From positions 10,868,741 through 10,932,740 of the forward strand of contig OZ037768.1 of assembly GCA_964035545.1 (NCBI GenBank): a DNA stretch of 64,000 bases, read 5' to 3'. The stretch comes from Bugula neritina. Its lineage: Eukaryota; Bryozoa; Gymnolaemata; Cheilostomatida; Bugulidae. This document shows positions 56,401 to 64,000 of this stretch, one piece after another. How positions within the stretch are numbered: position 1 is the stretch's first letter; each line of letters starts with the position of its first letter. The notes below the pieces were generated by a model. That model did not search any database. It saw only the letters and a program-made list of their open reading frames with translations, and was not told the origin of the DNA. Made by a program: the position numbers and the translations under genes.

Positions 56401-59400
56401 CTGTATCTATAGTTCCATGGTAATGAAAAGTTGAGAACGGGAAACCTGCTGGTGTGAGTAGACAAATCCGAAAGATTACACAACAATCAGATCCAACCCA
56501 ATCAAATTCTTTCACAATATTGGCTTTAACCAATTAATTACACATAACAAAGAACACACACAAAAGTATGTTTTCCAGCCTACCAGGTAAATTAAATACT
56601 ATTATTGAAAGCTTTGAGTAGAATTAAATGCAACCTATTAACAATAATTCACATTTTAGAGCGAAAATAGAAAATAAATTAAGGTCATTAATTTAAAATT
56701 AAAATGATTTTTATTGCAAAATGCTGAATTTTGTTGAGGGGTCACAGCAGTTTGTATGACATGCAATATATCTCTAGACTGTTAGCTTAGTAGAGTTATA
56801 AGGAACATACTTATAAATAATATATAATTTAATGATTATAAAGGAAGTGATCATATCTGCATTACATGATACTATGCCTTCTTATCTAGTGAAGTAAATT
56901 ATAAGTATTAGAGTTGTCTACCTCTTCTTTGTCCCACGATTCCAACTGCTCAGCTTCCTCTTTACTCAGGTACTTTTTGATGAGATCTTCCGCTGTGCCA
57001 CCACCTTCTATAAACTTGTTATAATCATCTTCGGACATAAATATGATTTTCTCTACAAGTCTGCCACTTTTTGTTCTAATATATGTCTTGACTGCTCTCA
57101 CAGCTACAAAAGAATATTTGTTAGGTTACAGTTTAGAACTTATTTGATGGAGCATCTTTTTGTTGGGACATAGAAATGCATGAACGTCATTTTCACATTA
57201 AACTAATATGGTAATAGATTTATCACGTAGATGTAATATAGGGAACACATGTTACGGAATGAAGGACAATGAAGGTGAAATAGAAAACTCTGAGGAAAAG
57301 AGAACTCTGAATGGGAAGGTCATGTTCAAAACTTAGAGAAACCAATGATGCTCACTCACTCTGAAGAAAAAATGATAAGAACAAATAGGCTTAGTGTGTG
57401 GTGGGAAGTTATATATGATGAAGGGGTAACAAACTCAAAAGGAATCTTAGGACCACAGGCAAACAATTGACAACCTCCATCTGTTGAGTTTTGTATGGCA
57501 TTTGTAATGCCCGAAACAGTGGGATATTCTTCTGATTGACTCACTGGTGTGTAACCTGTAATTGGAGAGTATCACTACCATGAATATATGTATCAGTACT
57601 ATGTACAGTATCAGTACTATGCACAGTATCAGTACTATGTACAGTATCAGTACTATGTACAGTATCAGTACTATGTACAGTATCAGTACTATGTACAGTA
57701 TCAGTACTATGCACAGTATCAGTACTATGTACAGTATCAGTACTATGTACAGTATCAGTACTATGTACAGTATCAGTACTATGTACAGTATCAGTACTAT
57801 GTACAGTATCAGTACCATGAATATAGTATCAGTACTATGCACAGTATCAGTACTATGTACAGTATCAGTACTATGTACAGTATCAGTACCATGAATATAG
57901 TATCAGTACTATGCACAGTATCAGTACTATGTACAGTATCAGTACTATGTACAGTATCAGTACTATGTACAGTATCAGTACTATGTACAGTATCAGTACC
58001 ATGAATATAGTATCAGTACTATGCACAGTATCAGTACTATGTACAGTATCAGTACTATGTACAGTATCAGTACTATGCACAGTATCAGTACTATGCACAG
58101 TATCAGTACTATGTACAGTATCAGTACTATGTACAGTATCAGTACTATGTACAGTATCAGTACTATGTACAGTATCAGTACTATGTACAGTATCAGTACT
58201 ATGCACAGTATCAGTACTATGTACAGTATCAGTACTATGTACAGTATCAGTACTATGTACAGTATCAGTACTATGCACAGTATCAGTACTATGCACAGTA
58301 TCAGTACTATGTACAGTATCAGTACTATGTACAGTATCAGTACTATGTATAATATTAGTACTATGTACAGTATCAGTACTATGTACAGTATCAGTACTAT
58401 GTATAATATTAGTACTATGTACAGTATCAGTACTATGCACAGTATCAGTACTATGTATAGTATCAGTACTATGTACAGTATCAGTACTATGTACAGTATC
58501 AGTACTATGCACAGCATCAGTACTATGTATAGTATCAGTATTATGTATAGTATCAGTACTGTAAACAAAACTATAAAATTGCATTACAATACCACAAACA
58601 CTAAGTAACAATTGACATATCTCAGTAACATACTATAGTAACTAGTGCTGAAACAGTTCTGCAAAAAAGACATTATGTAGTATCTTAACACAACAGCTCA
58701 CTCTAATTTCCACTTTTTAAAAACATTATAACGTTTAGCATCATCATGCCATATCTGGTTAATGACTATATTTATATTTCAAGTTTTGTGTCTGACATTT
58801 AGCCGACATGATGCATGTACTTGTTAACCTGTTTTGGTTGGCTGCGAAGGAAAGATTGGAGGTAGGGTTGACACACTGGAACTGTAAACCCTGTTTGAAG
58901 AAGAGACCAAAGTATTGGAAGACAACTGCCTTGTGAAAGACAGAGGTCTTGTGGAAACAGAGGAGTTGAGAGACAGACCAAAAGGTAAGACCTGAGTAGA
59001 AGTGTTAGTAAGGGCACAATCTATGTACTGGGTTTGAGTGTTAGCAATGTCTACAGAGGCAGGAGTGTGAACATTGTTGCTGATAACACATCTGAATTCT
59101 AAAATAAAAAGAATGTTAGCCAAATAAATATAAATATCAATTTAAAGTAGCAGTTTATGTAAATATTCACAAATCCTTAGTGCAAATTTTATCTTTATAG
59201 CAAATGGTTACATTTATTGCCCAACATATATACAGTAAATCAATGGTAATATGTGTAAATATACAAACGTGCTGATAACAGCATGTAACATTAGAACAAC
59301 TGCAAATGGGAAACTGATTGTAAGCTGACTGTGAGTCTTACAATAAATAAAATATATCAGTGAAGGTGTAGGTAAACAGAAATAACATGGGAGCAAAGTT

Positions 59401-59837
59401 CATGCCTATTGTGTATACAGTAGGTATATTATTAGTTTAACAGCTTCTAATTATGAAATGCTCAATATGAAGTAATTGTTCTCCCATTAGGCAAAGTGTT
59501 AAGTGGCTTTTTCTAAAGATTATAAAGACAATACAGGTTTGGGTACTTCTTTTATACTACTCAATACACATTTGACGGAATGTCAAATGAAAGCAAACAA
59601 ACTTAGTAGCTTAGGCCTTTGACAGCTAAACATAGGTTATTGGATTGTTATTATAAAAAAGCCAACAATTAAACACCCACAGCACAGTTTAAGTGACAAG
59701 CAAAAACAGGTGTTACGTCATTATGATAATCGTAGAAAAATCTTTTAATTTCACCCCCTCTCATTCAAAAAGAAAAGAACACAATTTGAAAAGAAATGAA
59801 AAATATTAAAGTTACAACATTAGGTTATAAATGTACA

Positions 59838-59876
<39 letters not shown>

Positions 59877-62800
59877 CCAACAGCAGCAGCAACAAACTAT
59901 AAAGAGTAATCACAAAAATTTGTCTATTACCAGGGGAGCTTCCCAGAGCAGAATCACTAGCCCCTGGTGGGAGGGGCTTGCCATCTTTGTCTGTAAAGTG
60001 TGCCAACAGTGAACAGATGCAAGATGTGTGTGCATTGTGCTGATAAATTGTTAGTCAGCATGGTATGTTACAGTTTACAAATAATCATCACAAGACTGGA
60101 ATCATTAGTTGTGCTTTAAAGAAAACACGCAGATGTGCCTGAAAATCATTCATATTTTATGATGCAGTAATAATTAAAGTTTAGGGCCACAATATACATA
60201 CATTACAAATTACGCTATGTCATAATATAATATTGTATTTTTTAATAACAATTAATAAATCTAATTGTTTTCTATAGGTAATGTTAAATATGCAAACTGC
60301 AGAAGTATGCACAGCTATGTGGTATCGTGTGTAGCCTACGGAGTGTTTCTACAACTACCTTTAAGAATTTGCTAGTTTCTGCTAGCATTGCTTATCTAGA
60401 ATATGCTGCCACTTTAGAAATACATACATGCTTCATGAATAGCGGCCAGTCGTTTCATGTTAAGAGCGTTTCGGTCTAGCTCGGCCTGTATTTCCTCTAG
60501 CATAGCTTTGAGATACGAGTAGCTATGTCTGTATCCACCCCCAACCCTGATGTATTTGTGGGCTTCACATCTTTTATGAACAACTCCCAGCATGCACTTG
60601 ATGCATAGTGCTGAGCCAAGCTGTGTGGTATATATAACATTTATGTGAAAATTTCACCATTCGCTACTTTTTCAAGTTTCAAGAATAGATTTTTAATCGG
60701 TCATGCAAACCATAAGCTCATCAAGTTCATCGTACAGCATCCATTACATAATAACCTAATTTAATAATTTGAAGCAATAAAAATGAAAATGACATATTAC
60801 TACAGTAGAACATATGCATGAATCAGTGGTTACAGTATCACCAATTTTCACTGTCACCGCAATTAATGTTTTCTGTCAGAGGATAAAAACCAATCATTGT
60901 GAGTTTAAGCAGATGGATATTTTAATATGCAAAGAGAGTTTTCCTCTATTGCTCTGCTATCTGGTAATAATAAAAGAAATTGATCTGCTAGGCCCATTTG
61001 TAGAAAACTGATCAGGCACTTTTAGCCGCAAATTTACTAAAATGTTGACAATGCAAGGAAACTTTTTAAATAAATTCCAATCTGTGTTGTTTTGAGATAA
61101 TTTAACACGGTAAGACAAATCAAACAAAACCCATAAATACAATACAAGAAACAAAACAACATTAAAACATAACTGGCTATAGATTAAGCAAATGGCAAGA
61201 TCATTTGAATTCAAAGTTAAGGGTTATAATATTACAATCTATACAATAGTAAGTTATACACTTATATTTATCGCAATAAATATGATCTAGTAATGTATTC
61301 TCCTTTGACGAAAGTAGTAAGTAATAAGTTGACCAGTTGGTAGGTTTAGAGCTGAGTGTCTTTGCTATCAAATGAGCTGCACTTAAAGCTGGCTTTTAAC
61401 TTGTACATTTCAACAATACCTTGCAGATTATCAGCACTTTAAATTTATTCTATTATTATAACTACTCAGTTAAGCTGAAATCTTGAAAGGGCATTATATA
61501 CCCTTATCTAGCTTGAGCTAGTGTTATAGGTCATCAGCATTGCACTTAGAAGGGTATGTTTTCATGTTTTTATGATCAGAAATTTTTGAACTGATCAAGC
61601 ATGCAGATTTTAATTGGCAGTTTGCTAACCTGTAAATCTAGGATAATAATTTGCATAAAGCTATTATGAATGCCGAATGAAAATGACCCAATACCTGTTC
61701 GGCAGCTGCTGCTTGTAAATTGCAATTGATGCGTACTATTAGTGGTGATTTAAACCTAGAGCTTTTGAACATAGTGCTTTACTAGACAATAGCGACAAAC
61801 CTATTTTTGTGATATCAACACTGGGCTATTTTTATGCTGATTGTATAACTCAAATAAATATATTTCTGCAGAAATTATATACCCACAGCATCACAAACTA
61901 CATTATATGGTATATAAATATTGTAACCATAATAAATAAAATTGCTAGCATATACTCTAGATTGCTAGTATGCAGTATTGAAATTTCAAATTGTTTCAAT
62001 ATTACTTTTGCATTCTACAAATTGTCAGTAGTGATGAGTAGAACACCAGCAATAAAAGAGATCCACCAAAACATTAAAACATTACAACATGTATGATTAT
62101 AAAATAAAATACTACATAATATAATATATCGCAATATAATGCAGGTAATGGCCTATAATAGAGTATTAATAATACAGTTAAACTATACTCACCGGTCTAT
62201 GACTTCGAGCTGAATTAAGCTGCGAGTACCTAGTTGATATATCCTACAACACCAAAGGTGCATATTATTGTGTATGTCATGTTTATATACTGGACAGTTT
62301 TACAAAAACAGATATAGTCAGCGATCTAAAATACTTCATGCTGTAGCTACGAGGTACTGTGCACGGGAACATAGTATTATAAAAATGTTGATACGTGGTT
62401 AACAACTTTGTTTTAATATGCACAAGGCATTATCATTTTAGTAGAAAGTACTTTTTGTGCCAATCTCAAATGGAAATAAATTATCAAGCTGTTAGCTATA
62501 CGGTAAAGAAGGAGCATTCAGGCTTGATGCATATAATATTAAAACAATAATTAATTAATTGTCAGTTGTCTAAAATATATATGTGGATAATATTTTTAAA
62601 ATGTGAAATAGTTTAAAATGTGGCAAATTGCCATGGATAGAAAAAGTGTTAGTTCCCCTCTTAATTTTTTTTTCAATTAGTACAGTAATTCTTTCAAGCC
62701 TTATCATATTTCTCGGACTGACACTTCAACTGAGAGTAGTAATGTAATATGCTGTCACCAGTGTGCTACATGTTGTGAAATTATAATCACATAAATATTT

Positions 62801-63966
62801 TGCTTGTCCTTTGTTAATGTCAACATTAAGTTTGTTATACACATTATATAGAGTTAAACTGGACATCTCCAATGACAGGTAACACTACAAGCACGTATCG
62901 CATTACATAGTATATATATGGCTTGCACCTGTTCTATGAAAGAGACAAAAGCGGTTTTACAATTTCATTAACTCATATAGTTTGTAAAGAAAACAAATGA
63001 TATAATTATGAAACTGCATATTTAAAAATACATTCAAATATTTTTTTAAGATAGCTGATTACCTAAACAAATGAACTAACCTTTAGTTGACACACTACCT
63101 AATTATCCACAAGTGCATTGCTGCGTGTAAAAATAAATTTATAATGATTATAGCCTAAATTAAGACTCGTGGCTCAAAGTACTCATAAATGTCTTAGTTG
63201 GTCAGATGCTTGTTTTGCAACTTGTTAAATTTCCTTAAAATGGAGTTAAAAGACTAGTTGTGGAGAAAGAATAGAAGCAACAGCAAGCAGTCTAAACACA
63301 GTTATATTTTTAATAACTCCAAGTTGGTTTTTGTCAGAGCAGCTGGTTACGAATTACTTGGCATGATAATAAGTTACATAGATGCATTATCGTGCTCGTC
63401 TTTAAAAGATGTTGAAGCATTCTGAGAACATTGCAAGCTTTTGTTGCATTACGCTAGTCTGTAAATAACAATTTTTAGCTATTCTATGCTTTCCTGTATT
63501 TTGTATGGCGCAGGCTTGTTTACAACTTTTTTGCTACAACAAAAAGCTAACTTTGAGATTACTATATAAATCCAACACTTCATGGCATTCAGTATTTAAT
63601 GATCAATACGTATTATAAGACACAACATAAATGACAGGCATGACTGTTAAAAAATAGTTATGGCAAAACCCTATCGGTCATTACACTTACAGAATCTGGG
63701 GATCGTGCTGTTAGAGGCAAAGACATCACTGTGCTTGGCCGTTTGTGGTACGATGAAGCTAAATTATGTCTTCTGTCTACAAAACATATTGCAATGATAA
63801 TTAATCAATATAAATTGCATAATATATCTCTAAGGACTCATTATTGCACTAAATCTAGTACCCAGCCAGCTCCATTGTGTGGTCAGACAGCGCAATAAGT
63901 CTACAGAGAGATGCAGTGGAGGTGAGACTCATAGAAGTGCTATTCTGGCAAACAGAGTTGCAGCTG
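44008..63966 (-). CDS. Large repeat-rich protein with C-terminal EF-hand-like module (5' end outside window)
   Basis: Not recognised as a named family. Exons in transcript order: 63862-63966, 63691-63772, 62193-62243, 60428-60620, 59931-59990, 58829-59098, 57475-57555, 56922-57103, 55900-56097, 55512-55745, 55049-55232, 54602-54677, 54128-54334, 53584-53757, 53020-53184, 52345-52451, 51559-51703, 50924-51088, 50445-50630, 50094-50164, 48291-48362, 47555-47646, 47201-47357, 46750-46955, 46610-46627, 46325-46409, 45827-46062, 45244-45404, 44811-45027, 44145-44413, 44008-44056. Frame holds throughout, giving at least 1498 codons to TGA at 44008-44010. Layout: Ser/Thr-rich head, CxxC segment, four ~65-residue RTKSGRL repeats, a Lys/Asp/Ser repeat region, then a globular EF-hand-like end. 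No signal peptide or membrane span is seen in the part present, so probably intracellular; a scaffold or cytoskeletal role would be a guess. The two rightmost exons and 57475-57555 are less certain. Confidence 0.82.
44811..46062 (-). CDS. Gene 4 exons for the EF-hand-like module
   Basis: Exons 45827-46062, 45244-45404 and 44811-45027. Encode GRRRVQILMKRGGPLLLDYM, RKIDAYAKAFVVEDEDKTG, GILTYEDFCVALEGIPSI, VMKVLDLDHHSQVTFRMFG and HYCKELLEICNLADIERKIA. The first loop DEDKTGILTYED fits EF-hand positions 1, 3, 6 and 8 but has Asp at 12. The second, DLDHHSQVTFRM, lacks the position-6 Gly and position-12 Glu and is unlikely to bind Ca. Confidence 0.8.
45461..45585. repeat. Composite CA / ACTC / CGCA microsatellite
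   Basis: A short CA run, then about 19 units of CACT (45486-45561), then GCAC units. It lies in an intron of gene 4, about 60-80 nt upstream (in transcript sense) of the exon at 45244-45404. Confidence 0.95.
46610..46627 (-). CDS. 18-nt micro-exon of gene 4
   Basis: Encodes EDGETK with a good acceptor (gattccag) and donor (gtatc), phase 0/0. Skipping would keep frame, so this is a candidate cassette micro-exon. Called from splice signals and frame only. Confidence 0.6.
46750..48362 (-). CDS. Gene 4 exons with Lys-rich / acidic-Tyr alternation
   Basis: Exons 48291-48362, 47555-47646, 47201-47357 and 46750-46955. Basic runs (AGRRKKKGKGG, GADGKKKKRTKKGG, RIKRKKKKYHDGE) alternate with acidic Tyr stretches (YEADYDSE, ESDFEYEI, SEYEFEYDQFG). 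The last exon holds IDIDKLTADDLRALGIDPNM followed by SKQDIARALKAKFGDN, a helical segment of different, globular composition. Confidence 0.8.
48586..49095 (-). CDS. Unexplained intronic open frame, 169 codons
   Basis: Lies wholly inside the gene 4 intron 48363-50093, on the same strand. The first ATG is at 49093-49095 (MAGGIQTGVNLCDALTVRKK). It has balanced composition with Trp, Cys and His, no low complexity, and a hydrophobic C-terminal stretch (YVFIPMAYLTGLILRIL). An uninterrupted frame of this size with this composition is unusual in such AT-rich DNA. It could be a nested intronless gene, a retrocopy, an alternative exon or chance. No family recognised. Confidence 0.35.
   Translation of the reverse strand: MAGGIQTGVNLCDALTVRKKKLLCRFSFQSKPAPLHLGLNLHKQHFNWNDKAMKPTIKVTVQLGTHLSMNLPKTVTEARESWWSNRLTVNEKNDQHSTSEKRIKRDTKLRSVYHRDGKPFVCRVLSSSSKIKYREKSKQYKCNEYVFIPMAYLTGLILRILHISTMSML
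50094..51703 (-). CDS. Gene 4 exons: charged helical segment
   Basis: Exons 51559-51703, 50924-51088, 50445-50630 and 50094-50164. Encode GSSYESYYDADGNKRYRKKP, TEEERREYLAKKKLRQEERE, KYGDKYDEIMAQHNKNKKEL and ALAEGLDWDSDEYDKDPEAF, then EKYKSMVTYEKGGERFKKGK. The middle part is a strongly charged helix or coiled coil of about 50 residues. Confidence 0.82.
51195..51430 (+). mobile_element. tRNA-derived SINE-like sequence
   Basis: GGTTCAAATCC (51244-51254) is a perfect RNA polymerase III B box, inside a T-arm-like CATGGGTTCAAATCCCAGT. TGGTCTAGATT at 51202-51212 sits where an A box is expected. Downstream TAGGAAGAGCATTCAGTCAT resembles the body of animal tRNA-type SINEs. It lies antisense in a gene 4 intron between 51088 and 51559. 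The tRNA fold is degraded, so it is not called as a tRNA gene. Confidence 0.6.
52345..53757 (-). CDS. Gene 4 sister exons of the VSAGGTR repeat (three copies)
   Basis: Exons 53584-53757, 53020-53184 and 52345-52451 each begin in the same phase with VSAGGTR, followed by a basic run, ADG(T/N) and an acidic Ser/Tyr end: VVSAGGTRKVLRRRKRADGT, VVSAGGTRRVRRRRRNADGT and VSAGGTRTKKKKKRIRDADG. The acceptor of 53584-53757 is weak (atcggag), the others strong. They arose by tandem exon duplication. Confidence 0.82.
54128..54677 (-). CDS. Gene 4 exons: Gly/Lys-rich linker after the RTKSGRL repeats
   Basis: Exons 54602-54677 and 54128-54334. Encode ERIVDKDGNVYEIIIDPKTG, LGKADDFEDLDAVLAGGKIK, a Gly/Lys run (KGKGPKGKGKKGGG) and SDSDDGPTTEQIKKYKAMKE. 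They join the RTKSGRL repeats to the VSAGGTR exons. Confidence 0.8.
55049..57103 (-). CDS. Gene 4 exons with four tandem ~65-residue RTKSGRL repeats
   Basis: Exons 56922-57103, 55900-56097, 55512-55745 and 55049-55232, all ending in or near phase 0. Each repeat opens VK(T/A)..(I/V)RTKSGRL, continues (V/I)EK.I..S..(D/E)Y, has a short helix ending L.K(Y/F), and closes with (L/V/I)(E/D).W..(E/A): VKTYIRTKSGRLVEKIIFMS, IKTYIRTKSGRLKEQLVYVS, VKTIVRTKSGRLIEKTIMVS and VKTMVRTKSGRL|IEKTIMMT. The fourth repeat is split between two exons at the L|I position. No named domain is recognised. Confidence 0.85.
57475..59098 (-). CDS. Gene 4 exons: Ser/Thr-rich segment before the RTKSGRL repeats
   Basis: Exons 58829-59098 and 57475-57555. 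Encode SNNVHTPASVDIANTQTQYI, TSTQVLPFGLSLNSSVSTRP and PPIFPSQPTKTG, then YTPVSQSEEYPTVSGITNAI. Low complexity and probably disordered. The donor at 57474 (GAG|gttgtc) is chosen because it keeps frame; a stronger-looking donor at 57359 would break it. Confidence 0.68.
57588..58562. repeat. 18-bp minisatellite, about 54 copies
   Basis: Unit AGTACTATGTACAGTATC, with T/C at the GTAC/GCAC position, two AATATT variants, and three 20-bp copies (AGTACCATGAATATAGTATC) starting at 57811, 57885 and 57995. It fills much of the gene 4 intron 57556-58828. All six frames are open because 18 is a multiple of 3 and the unit has no stop. The long frames (up to 242 codons) are repeat artefacts. Confidence 0.96.
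59836..59892. repeat. CAG microsatellite (CUG in the gene 4 transcript)
   Basis: About 18 CAG units with two CAA/CCA interruptions. It starts 38 nt downstream (transcript sense) of the donor of exon 59931-59990. Intron retention would add a poly-Leu run and then a stop. Confidence 0.95.
60428..60620 (-). CDS. Gene 4 exon with CxxC-containing segment
   Basis: Encodes LGSALCIKCMLGVVHKRCEA, HKYIRVGGGYRHSYSYLKAM and LEEIQAELDRNALNMKRLAA. Three Cys and two His (CIKC, KRCEAH) could form a small metal site, followed by a helix. Phase 0 start, strong acceptor (ccacacag). The upstream exon 62193-62243 encodes DISTRYSQLNSARSHRP. Confidence 0.75.
60621..62192. other. Gene 4 intron, 1.6 kb
   Basis: AT-rich. 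Short frames on both strands have no protein character. No repeat or element recognised. Confidence 0.55.
63691..63966 (-). CDS. Gene 4 most upstream exons visible
   Basis: Exons 63862-63966 (CNSVCQNSTSMSLTSTASLC, then RLIALSDHTMELAG) and 63691-63772 (RHNLASSYHKRPSTVMSLPL, then TARSPDS). The second exon has two acceptors 4 nt apart (63772 and 63776). Only the inner one joins in frame to the first exon as called. The gene continues beyond the right edge. Confidence 0.5.
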
Positions 63967-64000
63967 CTATGTGCCAACCTTAGTATAACTTACAAGTTGT

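Noticed and set aside
57883-58611. Open frames of up to 242 codons on both strands (STDTVH, LILYIV, STMYSI, SVLCTV repeats)
   Set aside because: They arise because the 18-bp repeat has no stop in any frame. The array lies inside an intron whose flanking exons join in frame.

Overview
The window is AT-rich (roughly two thirds A+T by eye) animal nuclear DNA. It carries intron-rich genes with canonical GT/AG junctions, many intronic minisatellites and short foldback or terminal-inverted-repeat elements. The proteins are bilaterian in character and the introns are mostly a few hundred bases to a few kb, so an invertebrate (perhaps a marine lophotrochozoan) is the best guess. Phylum cannot be fixed from the sequence alone. 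There are no prokaryotic features.

Four protein-coding genes lie head to tail, all on the minus strand. (1) 1050-18876 is a furin-type proprotein convertase rebuilt from 17 exons into about 967 residues. Its catalytic residues fall at D153, H194, N295 and S368, the human furin numbers, and it has a mucin-like Thr-rich linker, one Cys-rich furin repeat, a membrane span and a tail with sorting-like motifs. (2) 23606-30821 is a CCDC177-like coiled-coil protein of 14 exons and about 706 residues. (3) 35673-41400 is an arylacetamide deacetylase / neutral cholesterol ester hydrolase-type membrane alpha/beta hydrolase of 6 exons and about 424 residues, with an intact triad. (4) 44008 to beyond the right edge is a large protein I do not recognise. 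It has at least 31 exons and 1498 codons in the window. It consists of a CxxC-containing segment, four tandem ~65-residue RTKSGRL repeats, a long Lys/Asp/Ser-rich repeat region built from sister exons, and a C-terminal EF-hand-like module. All exon joins given keep reading frame.

Spaces between genes (18.9-23.6 kb, 30.8-35.7 kb, 41.4-44.0 kb) and long introns hold mobile-element remnants and simple repeats. These include a hAT-like 1187-bp non-autonomous element with an exact 8-bp target duplication and a nested foldback; a three-copy family with GGGCCACACG-like ends, two copies lying just upstream of gene starts; a three-copy ~130-bp family, one copy in an intron of each of genes 1-3; a double hairpin element; a tRNA-derived SINE-like sequence; and at least five 14-20-bp minisatellites. 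The largest, an 18-bp array of about 1 kb, ends about 35 nt from a splice acceptor.

The genes are not an operon and share no evident pathway. Convertase, hydrolase and the two coiled-coil / EF-hand proteins look like ordinary neighbours. The least explained items are the repeat architecture of gene 4, a 169-codon open frame nested in one of its introns, and a pair of antioxidant-response-like sites beside a TATA box upstream of the hydrolase.
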